Shown here piece after piece: positions 17,779-27,700 of a stretch of 61,673 nt of DNA. This DNA is from Ruminococcus sp. (lineage in GTDB: Bacteria; Bacillota; Clostridia; Lachnospirales; Lachnospiraceae): positions 1 through 61,673 of the forward strand of contig JACERV010000032.1 of NCBI GenBank assembly GCA_013911065.1, in the 5' to 3' direction. Made by a program: the position numbers and the translations under genes. The number at the start of each line of letters is the position of its first letter. Positions within the stretch are counted from its first letter, which is position 1. The notes below the pieces were generated by a model, which saw only the letters and a program-made list of their open reading frames with translations, was not told the origin of the DNA and made no database searches.

Positions 17779-17860
17779 CATCCCGACACTAGATTCGAAA
17801 ATACCTCATCAAGTGTCGGGATGTGGTTCGCACTAAGCTCGAAAACACCTCGCTAAGTGC
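17779..17860. repeat. Pair of stem-loops with a GAGGTRTTTTCG core (repeat family B)
   Basis: Two adjacent inverted repeats in the purF-purB gap. One is CATCCCGACACT (17779-17790) with AGTGTCGGGATG (17812-17823), a perfect 12-bp stem. The other is GCACTAAGC (17830-17838) with GCTAAGTGC (17852-17860), one mismatch. On the minus strand the loops read GATGAGGTATTTTCGAAT and GAGGTGTTTTCGA, so loop and stem sequences differ in conservation: the loop core is kept while the stem varies. Related copies lie at 24730-24762 and 32670-32720. Confidence 0.8.
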
Positions 17861-17861
17861 T

Positions 17862-19289
17862 CTACTCAAATGCATGGCTGATATCTTCGCCGGGTACGGG
17901 CATGGGATATTTTCCTGTAAAGCATGCATCACAGAAGCTCAAATCCCCAACCATATCTTTTAGTTTTTCCACTTCCATATACCCAAGTGTATCCGCACCT
18001 ATCATTTGCCGTATCTGCTCTGTCGTATGGGAATGTGCTATTAATTGTTCATTGGATGGCACATCTGTTCCAAAATAACAGGGGTACAAAAACGGCGGGG
18101 AACTGATTCTGACATGTACTTCGGTAGCACCTGCCTTTTTCAGCATTTTAATAATATTTTCGCAGGTTGTCCCACGCACAATGGAATCGTCCACCATAAC
18201 AATGCGCTTCCCTCTTACAACCTCCGAAATCACATTCAGCTTAATCTTAACACTGGATTCCCTGTCACTTTGCTTTGGCTTTATAAATGTTCTGCCTACA
18301 TAGCTGTTTTTATGGAAAGCCATCCCATAGGGAATGCCTGATTGTTCAGAGTATCCTTTGGCGGCTACAAGCCCGGAGTCCGGCACTCCAACCACAAGGT
18401 CCGCCTCCACCGGATAGGATTCAGCCAGTGCCTTACCTGCTGTAATTCTGGAATGATACACATTTACGCCGTCAATGCTACTGTCTGTGCGGGCAAAGTA
18501 AATATATTCAAAAATGCACCTTGCCTGCTGCTCTCCCGGAATCGCCATGCTCATATCCGAATCTATCCCATGTTTTGTAAAGCTTACAACCTCTCCCGGA
18601 AGCACATCCCGCACAAACTCGGCTCCCACTGCCGCTATGGCACAACTCTCAGAGGCAAGAAAGTATGCTTGACCCCGTTTCCCGATACAGAGAGGCTTTA
18701 GTCCTAAAGGATCTCTTGCTCCAATCAGCTTCCGGGGACTGCTCACAACAAGAGCATATGCCCCTTTGATTTTCTTCATCGCATTTTTTACTGCATCTTC
18801 TGCTTTTGAAACATTCAGCCTCTCCCTAGCAATATGGTATGCAATTACTTCTGAATCAATCGTCGTCTGAAAGATAGCGCCTGTATACTCCAGTTCCCGT
18901 CTCAGCGGGATGGCGTTGACAAGATTACCATTGTGGGCAATCGCAAGTGTTCCTTTTACATAATTTATGACAAGGGGCTGAGCATTCTCTACCCGGGTTC
19001 CCCCCGCTGTAGAGTAGCGCACATGTCCGACTCCCAGATTTCCCTTTAATTCTTCCAGTGACTCCTCATCAAACACATCGTCCACATGACCCAGACCTTT
19101 TTTCGATGAAACCTTTCGCTGTCCATATGTGTCCGTCACTGCAATTCCGCAGCTTTCCTGTCCTCTGTGCTGCAGGGCAAAAAGACCATAATATATGGAT
19201 GGCGCCACATCGCCGCCATCCATATCATATGCGCCAAAAACCCCGCATTCTTCTCCCATGCCTGTAGTAACCTTTTCCAATCTGCTCAT
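17862..19289 (-). CDS. purF: Amidophosphoribosyltransferase, iron-sulfur type
   Basis: 475 aa from the start at 19289; the upstream open frame overlaps purC and is not used. It makes phosphoribosylamine from PRPP and glutamine, the first committed step of purine synthesis. A 14-residue propeptide precedes the catalytic Cys15 (EECGVFG). The PRPP loop is IVMVDDSIVRGTT. Cysteines in QQARCIFEY, YPCYFG and CDACFTG match the four ligands of the 4Fe-4S cluster in the Bacillus-type enzyme, so it is oxygen-sensitive. It starts 13 bp after purC. Confidence 0.96.
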   Translation of the reverse strand: MSRLEKVTTGMGEECGVFGAYDMDGGDVAPSIYYGLFALQHRGQESCGIAVTDTYGQRKVSSKKGLGHVDDVFDEESLEELKGNLGVGHVRYSTAGGTRVENAQPLVINYVKGTLAIAHNGNLVNAIPLRRELEYTGAIFQTTIDSEVIAYHIARERLNVSKAEDAVKNAMKKIKGAYALVVSSPRKLIGARDPLGLKPLCIGKRGQAYFLASESCAIAAVGAEFVRDVLPGEVVSFTKHGIDSDMSMAIPGEQQARCIFEYIYFARTDSSIDGVNVYHSRITAGKALAESYPVEADLVVGVPDSGLVAAKGYSEQSGIPYGMAFHKNSYVGRTFIKPKQSDRESSVKIKLNVISEVVRGKRIVMVDDSIVRGTTCENIIKMLKKAGATEVHVRISSPPFLYPCYFGTDVPSNEQLIAHSHTTEQIRQMIGADTLGYMEVEKLKDMVGDLSFCDACFTGKYPMPVPGEDISHAFE

Positions 19290-19302
19290 GAATATACCCC
19301 TA

Positions 19303-20010
19303 CTATTGAATGCCGATACGTTTAAATACTTCCTGGTATGCATCCTCTACATTACCCATGTCTCTTCGGAAACGGTCTTTGTCCAATTTTTCATGTGTTT
19401 CCTTATCCCATAACCTGCATGTATCTGGTGAAATCTCATCAGCCAGGATAATATCGCCGTGGAATCTTCCATATTCGATTTTAAAATCAATTAATTCGAT
19501 TCCTGCTTCATCAAAAAACTTTCTCAGAACATCATTTACTTTAAATGTATATTCTGTAATTTTTTCAATCTCTTCCCTTGTAGCAGCTCCGATTGCGATA
19601 GCAAAATAATCGTTAATCATCGGATCGCCCAAATCATCATCTTTATAACTGAACTCTAAAGTCGGTGCTAACAGCTTTCTTCCTTCTTCAATCCCAAGCT
19701 TTTTTGAAAAACTTCCTGCAGCCACATTACGCACAATAACTTCCAGCGGAACAATTTCTACTTTTTTTACTGCTGTTTCCCTATCGCTGAGTTCCTCTAC
19801 ATAATGTGTCGGTACACCTTCTTTTTCCAGTATCTGAAAAATATAGTTGGTCATACGGTTATTAACTACACCTTTTCCAACAATTGTTCCCTTTTTTTCA
19901 CCATTAAATGCAGTGGCATCATCTTTATAGTCTACAATTACAATATCCGAATCCTCTGTAGCAAATACCTTTTTGGCTTTTCCTTCGTAAAGTTGCTCCA
20001 ATTTTTTCAT
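19303..20010 (-). CDS. purC: Phosphoribosylaminoimidazole-succinocarboxamide synthase (SAICAR synthetase)
   Basis: 235 aa from the start at 20010 ([16 protein letters not shown]), the usual family N-terminus. It joins CAIR and aspartate using ATP. Conserved segments are [36 protein letters not shown] and [13 protein letters not shown]. It is first in a purC-purF-purB run, an unusual subset because purE, purM, purN, purH and purD are absent here. The leader between promoter and start carries a copy of the hairpin repeat found before the histidine phosphatase gene. Confidence 0.96.
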   Translation of the reverse strand: MKKLEQLYEGKAKKVFATEDSDIVIVDYKDDATAFNGEKKGTIVGKGVVNNRMTNYIFQILEKEGVPTHYVEELSDRETAVKKVEIVPLEVIVRNVAAGSFSKKLGIEEGRKLLAPTLEFSYKDDDLGDPMINDYFAIAIGAATREEIEKITEYTFKVNDVLRKFFDEAGIELIDFKIEYGRFHGDIILADEISPDTCRLWDKETHEKLDKDRFRRDMGNVEDAYQEVFKRIGIQ

Positions 20011-20062
20011 ACGTTCACACCTGTCCTTTTCGTATACTTCCTTGTAATTCCACATCAACTAT

Positions 20063-20162
20063 GCTTATGCATCTTAGGCTTGGTCTTTTCAAGCCTTAGC
20101 TGCAAAGCACATCCTGTCGACTTAGGTGTGGTTTTTTCACACCTTAGTAACATGGATGTTTC
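20063..20162. repeat. Single diverged copy of the 105-bp hairpin repeat in the purC leader (repeat family A)
   Basis: It shares GCTTATGC, CTTAGG..TTGGTCTTTTC, CATCCTGTCGACTTAGG and ACATGGATGTTTCC with the array at 2421-2676. Stem changes are compensatory in places: GGTGTG...CACACC here replaces GGCGGG...CACGCC there, and GGCTTG...CAAGCC replaces GGTTTG...CAAACC. As in the other locus, it lies between a promoter and the first gene of a minus-strand operon. Confidence 0.88.
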
Positions 20163-20169
20163 CATAAAG

Positions 20170-20216
20170 ATTATAATACAAGGCAGGGGGAAAATCAATA
20201 TACCCACTGCCTTGTA
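20170..20216 (-). promoter_or_regulatory. purC operon promoter overlapped by an inverted repeat
   Basis: Minus strand: -35 TTGATT (20193-20198), 17-nt spacer, -10 TATAAT (20170-20175). A perfect 10-bp inverted repeat TACAAGGCAG (20177-20186) and CTGCCTTGTA (20207-20216) brackets the -35 element, which would suit an operator, or a terminator hairpin for the ABC transporter operon upstream. Confidence 0.55.
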
Positions 20217-20284
20217 AGGATTTACGCTCATTATTTATTTACGCTGCAACATATAAGTTCTTCTTATATATCATACTTGATTTA

Positions 20285-20974
20285 TCATTGTTCCTTGGAT
20301 AACTTTCCGAGAAACTCCTTCATCCGGGTATTATCGGAACTAAATACTTCTTCCGGTGTTCCTTGTTCTGCAATTACACCCTTGTCCATAAATATGATGT
20401 GGTCAGCCACATGCTTTGCAAAATTCATCTCGTGAGTCACAATCACCATAGTCATGTTCTCTGATGCTAAATCTTTGATAACCTTCAAAATTTCTCCTGT
20501 CAATTCCGGGTCCAAAGCCGATGTAGGTTCATCAAAAAAGAGAATCTGAGGATTCATCGCTAGTGCCCTTGCAATAGACACCCTCTGCTGCTGCCCTCCT
20601 GAAAGCTGATAGGGATAGGCATTCTCCTTATCCTCCAGTCCCATCTTCTTCAAAAGTGCCCGAGCCTCTTTTAATACTTCCTCTTTTCCCCGTTTCTGCA
20701 CTTTGAGAGGTGCATCTGTAATATTCTTCATCACAGAAAAATGAGGGAAGAGATTAAAATTCTGGAACACCAGGCCGAACCTTCCTTTATAATGAATCTC
20801 CCCGCCATCCGGTATCTCCAGATCTGTAGCACAGCGGAGCAGTGTCGACTTTCCTGAACCAGACGGTCCGATAATCGCCAGAACCTCTCCTTCATTCACT
20901 TTCAGAGAAATGTCCTTCAAAACTTCCACACCATCAAAGCTTTTTTTGATATGATTTATTTCCAGTAAACTCAT
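20285..20974 (-). CDS. Polar amino acid ABC transporter, ATP-binding protein (GlnQ-like)
   Basis: 229 aa ATPase of the amino-acid uptake class. Walker [10 protein letters not shown] is near residue 36, Q-loop [15 protein letters not shown], signature [15 protein letters not shown], Walker [14 protein letters not shown] and the switch His in VTHEMNFA. It is third in a binding protein-permease-ATPase operon, 11 bp after the permease gene. Confidence 0.95.
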   Translation of the reverse strand: MSLLEINHIKKSFDGVEVLKDISLKVNEGEVLAIIGPSGSGKSTLLRCATDLEIPDGGEIHYKGRFGLVFQNFNLFPHFSVMKNITDAPLKVQKRGKEEVLKEARALLKKMGLEDKENAYPYQLSGGQQQRVSIARALAMNPQILFFDEPTSALDPELTGEILKVIKDLASENMTMVIVTHEMNFAKHVADHIIFMDKGVIAEQGTPEEVFSSDNTRMKEFLGKLSKEQ

Positions 20975-20985
20975 GACATTTCCTC

Positions 20986-21642
20986 CTACTTGTAATAGTT
21001 CAATTTCTTTTCCAGCGATTCCATAACTACAGCTACAACTAGATTGAATATGTAGTAGAATATTCCGGCTGCCATTAAAGGAATAATTGAAGTCTGTGCA
21101 GACGCAATCTGTTTCGCTGTGGTAAACATCTCCGCATAAGCGATGGCAAATGCCAGAGACGTATCTTTGACAAGGGTAATTACTTCATTTGTCACAGAGG
21201 GCAGAATTCTTTTTATAACCTGGGGGAAAATAATGCGAAAGAACGTCTGGCCTTTGCTGTATCCCAGAAGCCCGGCTGCCTCATACTGCCCCACCGGCAT
21301 AGATTCAATACCGCCCCGATAAATTTCTGCAAAATATGCTGCATAATTAATTGCAAATGCAATCAGTACCGCACCGAGTCTATAGGAAGCAGAAATCTGA
21401 ATTTTAAATATGTAATACGGCCCGAAATAAACTACCATCAATTGCAGCATCAGAGGGGTCCCCCGCATAATAGAGATATATACTTTCGCTATCCACTGAA
21501 TAATCTTTATTTTTGACATTCTTCCGAATGCAACAAGCAATCCTAGTGGCAGTGAAAACAAAAGCGTGGCAAAAAATATCCCTATTGTTCCTATCATGCC
21601 TCCTGATAATTGGCTTATCATTGCCATAATACTTATCTTCAT
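20986..21642 (-). CDS. Polar amino acid ABC transporter, permease (HisM/GlnP-like)
   Basis: 218 aa with about five membrane helices. The ATPase-coupling (EAA) loop is [21 protein letters not shown] near residues 120-140, and the N-terminal [10 protein letters not shown] motif is typical of this class. A single permease gene implies a homodimer. It lies 71 bp after the binding-protein gene. Confidence 0.94.
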   Translation of the reverse strand: MKISIMAMISQLSGGMIGTIGIFFATLLFSLPLGLLVAFGRMSKIKIIQWIAKVYISIMRGTPLMLQLMVVYFGPYYIFKIQISASYRLGAVLIAFAINYAAYFAEIYRGGIESMPVGQYEAAGLLGYSKGQTFFRIIFPQVIKRILPSVTNEVITLVKDTSLAFAIAYAEMFTTAKQIASAQTSIIPLMAAGIFYYIFNLVVAVVMESLEKKLNYYK

Positions 21643-21713
21643 CCTTCTAATCCTCCGGGTTTATAAAAGGCCAGATAAGAATTCTGACCTTTTACGTACT
21701 TACTTTTTAGCTT

Positions 21714-22562
21714 TTATTTGCCTAAGACTACGGCATCCTCAACGCCCCACTTTTCAGCGATCGTCATAAATGTACCGTCTTTTGCCATCTCATCCAGTGT
21801 CTTCTGTACCTGATCTCTCAGCTTCTCATTGCCTTTTTTGAAACCAACACCATACTGCTCTGATGAAATCGTCTCATCTAAGATAATGTATCCGCCGCCT
21901 CTGGATTCTATCTGATACTTCGCAACACCTACATCCATTGCAACTGCTTCCGCCGCACCTGCTTCTAAATCCATAAATGCAGTATTATATTCAGGTACCT
22001 GAGTCAGGGAAGCAAATGTTCCTGCCAGTTCCTTTTGTTCCTCCTCCAGGGCCTTCAGTGCTGAGGAATCTGCTTGTACTTCCACAATCTTACCTGAAAG
22101 GTCTTCTAAAGTTTTAATCCCGGAGTTTTCAGCAACGACTACTACCTGACTGTTGTCTACATAAGGTTCTGACCATGTATAGTCCTCTTCTCGTCCATTT
22201 ATGGTAAAACCGTTCCAGATACAGTCAATGGTTCCCGAATTCAGTTCCATATCCTTTGCATCCCAGTCAATTGGCTGCTTTTCCAGTTTCCATCCATTTC
22301 TGTCACAAACTTCCTGTGCCAGGTCTAAATCAAAACCTACATATTCCCCGTCTTCATCTTTGTATCCATATGGAGGAAAGCCTGCATCAAACCCTACTGT
22401 AAAGGTATCTCCGTCACTCTTTTCCTCATTGGTTACGTCCGTCTTTGTATCAGCCTTTGCGGAACTGTCCGCAGACGCATCTTTACTCTTATTTCCACAT
22501 CCTGCCATCCCTGCCGTCAGCACAAGTACAACTGCCAATGCCGCTGCTAATTTTCTCTTCAT
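21714..22562 (-). CDS. Amino acid ABC transporter substrate-binding lipoprotein
   Basis: 282 aa. Signal peptide with lipobox GMAGC (Cys22), a low-complexity Ser/Ala/Asp/Lys linker, then an SBP_bac_3 fold: FTVGFDAGFPPYGYKDEDGEYVGFDLDLAQEVC, IDCIWNGFTI and YTWSEPYVDNSQVVVV. The FDAGFPPY..GFD pattern and Arg/Asp positions fit binding of a polar L-amino acid (glutamine, cystine or a basic amino acid); the exact ligand cannot be read. First gene of its operon. Confidence 0.94.
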   Translation of the reverse strand: MKRKLAAALAVVLVLTAGMAGCGNKSKDASADSSAKADTKTDVTNEEKSDGDTFTVGFDAGFPPYGYKDEDGEYVGFDLDLAQEVCDRNGWKLEKQPIDWDAKDMELNSGTIDCIWNGFTINGREEDYTWSEPYVDNSQVVVVAENSGIKTLEDLSGKIVEVQADSSALKALEEEQKELAGTFASLTQVPEYNTAFMDLEAGAAEAVAMDVGVAKYQIESRGGGYIILDETISSEQYGVGFKKGNEKLRDQVQKTLDEMAKDGTFMTIAEKWGVEDAVVLGK

Positions 22563-22663
22563 AAATACTATGTCCTCCTCGCCGTAATGCTTTCCTCTTT
22601 TACTAATTGATTACTTTACTACGTTAAAACACTTAGACATAGTATCACTTTTCCGCTTGAATG

Positions 22664-23431
22664 TCAAATATGGCTTCTTCTATACTGCTGTTTCCATTTC
22701 TCCAGTAATAGGGGACTTGGTTCCATCTGTAAATGTTTCTTAATTTCTTCCATTTCCTGCCGCATCTGGGTATTGACCTCTGCATAATCGTCATACTTCG
22801 TCAATAAAATATGGTACTCCTCCAAAGACATATATTTATAAGAAGCGTACAGATACGGCTTCAGAAGTTCTTTATCCTCACAAATCTGATAAGCCCTGTC
22901 GTACATCCGTGCCGACTCCTGATATAGAAAGAGTCTTCCATAGGCTGCACCCAATCCTGCATAAATTTTGCCATAAAACCTGGGATCCACACTGTCATCT
23001 GCCTCCTCATTGAGGATTGCCTGGTATACAAGAATTGCTTCCTCAATCTCACCGCTCTCCAGCAGGTTGTCTCCCTTGAACTTCTGACGTTCAATATCCT
23101 TCTGGTTCTTCAGGCGTTCCAGCACATTTTGAATCCGAATCATCTCCGGCTCTCTGAATATCCTGGAGCTTTTCAGAATTGTTAAAACAAATTTCTCCAC
23201 CGAGCCCCGCATCCGGATGACGTCCCTCAAATCCTTGGCCAGCTCCGGCATCCCAATCTCCTCTTCCAGCCAGGTACAGAGCTGTTCGTTCATAATTGTG
23301 TAATCAACCAGGTAGAGATTATTGCACAGATAGTAACATAATTCTTCAATTGTAAATATCTTGCAGTGAATCCTCGTAATTTCATAAGGATGCGTCGCAT
23401 GTCTGTCATGACAGAGAATTAAACTTCCCAT
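22664..23431 (-). CDS. TPR-like helical protein, third gene of the DUF5717/DUF5716 locus
   Basis: 255 aa, soluble. An N-terminal region of unknown fold (1-110) is followed by tetratricopeptide-like helices (about 115-200: KGDNLLESGEIEEAILVYQAILNE, YAGLGAAYGRLFLYQESARMYDRAYQI) and a charged C-terminal helix. The start at 23431 follows AGGAGGCAACG and lies 26 bp inside the end of the DUF5716 gene, so the two are translationally coupled. TPR domains are common Hsp70 co-factors, which fits the Hsp70-like partner, but no J-domain HPD motif is present. Confidence 0.75.
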   Translation of the reverse strand: MGSLILCHDRHATHPYEITRIHCKIFTIEELCYYLCNNLYLVDYTIMNEQLCTWLEEEIGMPELAKDLRDVIRMRGSVEKFVLTILKSSRIFREPEMIRIQNVLERLKNQKDIERQKFKGDNLLESGEIEEAILVYQAILNEEADDSVDPRFYGKIYAGLGAAYGRLFLYQESARMYDRAYQICEDKELLKPYLYASYKYMSLEEYHILLTKYDDYAEVNTQMRQEMEEIKKHLQMEPSPLLLEKWKQQYRRSHI

Positions 23432-24689
23432 CGTTGCCTCCTAAATGTATAATCTTCTCCTCCTGGAAATCCGTAGGCAGGAAAAACTCCCCAAACCCTA
23501 CATCTCTCACGGTAATCTTACACGTCTTCTCATCCAGAAATAAGGTCTCAATCTGAAGCCGCATGGAGTATTCCCCTCTTTTCGGAAAGTTCTTCAAAGA
23601 AATCACCTCAGTCTTCAAAGTTCCCTGAACCAGTGATTCCACATGCAGTTCGATATCCTCCACATCCTCCAGCAGTACCTCCCACTGATTATTTGACTCA
23701 TACCAGTGCGCGCCCCAGGAGACAATTGGATACCACATTTCCTGTCCGTCCACCCGCATATTAACCGTAATCTGGTCTGTCAGCTTCATTTCCGACAGGT
23801 ACACCGGATCTTCAATATGCATGAACATCTTCCTGTACGCCGTATAACAGGCACCCTTACTATAAAGATTATTTCCAATAAATGCTCTTCTGCCGTTACA
23901 TAATACTCTGAGGGATGTAGGATACCAGTTATTCTCAAATCCTTCTCCCGTCAAAAAAACAGAGGAAACAATCCGCTTATCGAATACACCCTCAATGAAT
24001 TTGCAGAACCTGGTGTCTGCCTCTCTGGCCTTATCCTCATTTAAAACCGGATACACAGCAGCCAGCTCCTTCATATGGGCACTTGCCACCTCATCCACTG
24101 TAACAAAGGTCGTCTTGCCACCTCCCAGTCCAGGCTTCAACCGGCGCAGCATAAATGCTTTGATTTCATTTCTGTCGCAGCAAAACAGAGCTGCTTCATA
24201 CTGCCAGAGCTCTTTAGGCTGGTAAAACAGATAATTGCAGAAGCTTTCCTTGTAATCCTGGATAAAAATATGCCTCTTATCAATATTCATCCGTACCGCA
24301 ATGCCCCGCAGAAGCTGAGCCAGCTCCTCGGTCAGCTCCGGAACACTGAATACAATCCCTTCTATCTGCGGAAAAGACTGAAGTGACATCTGAATAAACT
24401 TAGAAAGCAGCCATACAGCTTCATAAGTCTCTTCCCCGAATTCAATCTTCTCCCCTGACAGACTTTTATCCAGCAGCCGGGTCACCGTAAAGCCTTCCTT
24501 AACAGTGACCAGACGCTTTGCCTCTTTTCCGTAAGCCCAGGTATCTCTCAGCTTGCCAATGATCAGCGGAATCTGATAATTGTCTGAGTCCACCTCAAGG
24601 GTTTCCGGCTCAAGCTGCTGTTCATTATAAAAGCTGATCTGGCAGGTCTTATCATTTATTTCATATCCAATTATATTGCCTTGTCCCAT
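23406..24689 (-). CDS. DUF5716 family protein, predicted degenerate Hsp70/actin-fold protein
   Basis: 427 aa. The order of elements follows DnaK. The first strand-turn-strand is IIGYEINDKTCQISFYN where Hsp70 has IGIDLGTTNS. GIVFSVPELTEELAQLLRG and IFIQDYKESFCNYLFY match VITVPAYFNDAQRQA and IINEPTAAALAYG. AALFCCDRNEIKAFML replaces DLGGGTFDVS. SVFLTGEGFENNWY and FIGNNLYSKGACYTAY match the adenosine motif. The last 110 residues resemble the beta substrate-binding domain (LEKTCKITVRDVGFGE-like region at about 395-410). The glycine and aspartate residues of the phosphate loops are missing, so ATP hydrolysis is doubtful. The start follows AAGGAG. Confidence 0.72.
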   Translation of the reverse strand: MGQGNIIGYEINDKTCQISFYNEQQLEPETLEVDSDNYQIPLIIGKLRDTWAYGKEAKRLVTVKEGFTVTRLLDKSLSGEKIEFGEETYEAVWLLSKFIQMSLQSFPQIEGIVFSVPELTEELAQLLRGIAVRMNIDKRHIFIQDYKESFCNYLFYQPKELWQYEAALFCCDRNEIKAFMLRRLKPGLGGGKTTFVTVDEVASAHMKELAAVYPVLNEDKAREADTRFCKFIEGVFDKRIVSSVFLTGEGFENNWYPTSLRVLCNGRRAFIGNNLYSKGACYTAYRKMFMHIEDPVYLSEMKLTDQITVNMRVDGQEMWYPIVSWGAHWYESNNQWEVLLEDVEDIELHVESLVQGTLKTEVISLKNFPKRGEYSMRLQIETLFLDEKTCKITVRDVGFGEFFLPTDFQEEKIIHLGGNDGKFNSLS

Positions 24690-24729
24690 TACAGGTCTCC
24701 TTCTCTATTTCTGTAATAAGGAAGTTCTT

Positions 24730-24762
24730 TTCGCTAGGTTCGTGAAATACTTCGCTAATCAC
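24730..24762. repeat. Repeat family B element between DUF5717 and DUF5716 genes
   Basis: On the minus strand GATTAGCGAAGTATTTCACG followed by AACCTAGCGAA aligns with TTAGCGAGGTGTTTTCGAGCTTAGTGCGAA in the purF-purB gap. The stem is poorer here. It lies within an 85-bp gap inside the three-gene locus. Confidence 0.5.
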
Positions 24763-24774
24763 TATCGGTCTTAG

Positions 24775-27700
24775 TCAATATTGTTCAAACATGTGTGCTG
24801 CGATTGCGTCTTCTGCTGCATAGGTCTTCATTTTCGCCTCTTTTTCTTTGCCATCACTCAAGAGAATATCATTCAGACACCCATACCTGCCGGATTCTCC
24901 AGCTTTTACTTCTTTTACACAAGTTTCTTTATTACTCCGGTATGTATTTCCGTCAATGATCTCCTTAAAATAATATTTTAACTTTTCATTGGCGAAAAGG
25001 ACAAACTTTTTCACATACAGGTTTTCATACATTGGAGTCAGAACTTCCATTGAGTAGTCTACTTCCTCAGAATCACCTTTTTGAAGCTGATAATAAAGCA
25101 TAACACGGCTGCCCTTCTGACCTTTATACTCTATCAGGGTCTTATCCCAGAGCTGGAGTTCTATCAGCCATTCCTTCTCATAAGCAAGGAAAAACGGAAA
25201 ATAAATCTGTTTTCCACTCAGTTCCTGCAAAAACTTCTTCAGCGTCTTGCGTATCATAGAATTATATTCACGATTAGAATAATACTTCAATACTGCAATC
25301 TTGCAGATATCAATCGTATCTTCTCCCTTTTCATATTCCCTGCATATGATATCAATAATGCTCTTGCCAATCTTCCGGTCTTCCACCACATAACCTCTGG
25401 ACATATAGGCCAGATATGCCTGCTGAAGCCTGAAGTATGCACCTTCCGCGTAATACTCTTCAAATATCTGTACCTCTGCAAACAATTCCTCCGAGAACAG
25501 CATTTGTGTTAGAATCCGCTCTGCCAGCTTATGGGTATGTACCTCATATTCTTTTGCCTCTCTCCAGAGCCTCTTCATATCCACAGTCGCACCGCAGTAG
25601 TAGTTGGCGAGATAGGTCAAAATCACCTTGTCATAATGTCCTTTTTTAAACAACTCAAAGCAGATATAGGTCAGGAAGTCATCATTCTCATAATTATTCT
25701 CCCGGATAGTTCTGCTGCAAAGACTGAATAATTCCTCCTCCGCGTAGCCTTCAACGCCCTTTTCCCTGACAACCTCCAGATTCAGAGTCTCCTCCTCTTC
25801 TTTCTGCCAGTTCATGCGCATACTGTTCAGATACTTTTTACACATATCCATATAGCGGAGTTCATAAAACAGACGCCGGCTCTCATAAGGTATGGAATCT
25901 GTGTAGTGTCTTCCGTCCTTTGACTCCCATACAAGCCTGTCGGTCTTTGCATACAGGAAAACCTGGGCTCCCTTCTCTGTATAAGGTACCCTCTGTGCAA
26001 TGTTTCCGTCATCTGCTATAACATAAATAAACTTCATATTTGGTATTTTAGTTGTAATTTCATAAGCATGACAGATGTCAAACAGGGCTTTGATACGCTC
26101 CGTATTCATGGCACCTTCCACGATAAACCGCTTATAAATAATGCGGAGCCGCTCATCAACATGGCGTCTTTCCAATTGATTCCATGCAAACGCCTCCATC
26201 TCGTCCCTGTAATGGGCATAGATTTCACTGGATTCATCTTCATGGGTAATCAAATTTGAATACAGCAGCGCACACTTCCGGTAGTCAAGCATATTTCCAT
26301 GCATAAAGTACAGGTATACCGACCTTGGCAGCGCCTTATGGAAATGGTTTTCCTGAATAGACGCCATATAATATTCATATAACTGTGCAATCTTCTGCTC
26401 TGATTCCACAGCTTTCTCATACCATTTGAAATAACCGTGTCCTATACAATTCCCCTTAATCAGCAATGTGCAGATAGCAGTGAGAATCATATATTCCTCA
26501 TACATCTTATAAGACAGCACCAGCGCCTCATAAAGGTGTTTGTCAAATTTTTTCAGCTGGCTTGCCAGGTTTGCCGTATACAGTGCCAGCTCTTTTGTCA
26601 TAAGCTTATATTTTGCCGCAAAATGCAGCACCTGTACCTCAAATGCACCCAGTTTTTTTAAGGAAGAACTCTTATCGCGGAAACACTTGAAGGCTTCCAT
26701 ATAAAACCAGATACTGTGTGTTTTCTCCTCATAAAACTGCCGCTCTAATGCACGCAGGCGCTCACTGTAAATTTTATATTCTGAATCCACATTTACCAGC
26801 ATACAAAGAATCATCCAGTTTTCCGGATGTTTCATGTAAGACTTGGACAGCTCCTCCGCCACCCGTCTTTGTCCGATGGAATCATTACTCAATAATGTGG
26901 TAAGATATAAATAGTAGGAACTCATTTCCACATTTTTGCCAATGGCAAACCGGTTATAATTGTAGGATTCCAGAACTAGTTTGGCTTCCTCAAAGCGTTT
27001 GCCAATCAAATAAATATGGGCATGGACAAGCAAATACAATTCGTTTTTGTTGTCTCCCTCCCTCAGATGTTCAATCTTCTTTAGCGATTCCTCCGTCCAT
27101 GTATTCAGGTCAATCCGTCCTGCTTCATAGGTCAGATACCGCTTTATGATACTGGCAAACTCCAGATCTGAGGCACGGTATTCTTCGTCCCGCCTCACAT
27201 CCTTCTCTACTACAATCTCATAAATAAGAGTTTCATAAGGCGTCTCAATTACAATCTGTCCAAAATTGCTTCCTTTGTGAAGCTGTTCTGTTGTAATGAT
27301 GTATTCTAGCCGGTATGAATTTCCAATAAACTCCTCCGTAGAAATCTTAGGGTGCTCTACAGTCAGAAAATCCCCCACTGTACGCACATCAATAGAAAGA
27401 TATCCCCACGTGTTCTTCTTCACCGTAAGAGTCTCTTTCCGTGCCTCCGGCACTTCCATAAAAGCACGGCTCTCCTCCTCCAGCGTCAGGAATATCTTTT
27501 CTTTCTGCTTGCAGCCCACCAGGAACTCCTCAAGTGCCTGCTGGTCCAGCTCCCATTTCCGCATATTATCATAAAGTGCCTGGATACGCTTGTCCTCGTA
27601 TTTTAATATTTCATAGAAATCTCTGGAACGAAACAGCTTCTCAGCCTCCGCTGAATCACGGAAAGAAAGCTTCTTAAAATCTTCCAAGCTCTGCACTTTC

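Noticed and set aside
17779-17860. CRISPR repeats
   Set aside because: Only two dissimilar stem-loops with no regular spacers and no cas genes; the same applies to the three-unit 105-bp array at 2421-2676, whose spacers are absent.
20011-20284. Purine riboswitch or PurR box upstream of purC
   Set aside because: No conserved purine riboswitch core (P1-P2-P3 junction) and no pair of CGAA-type PurBoxes was visible.
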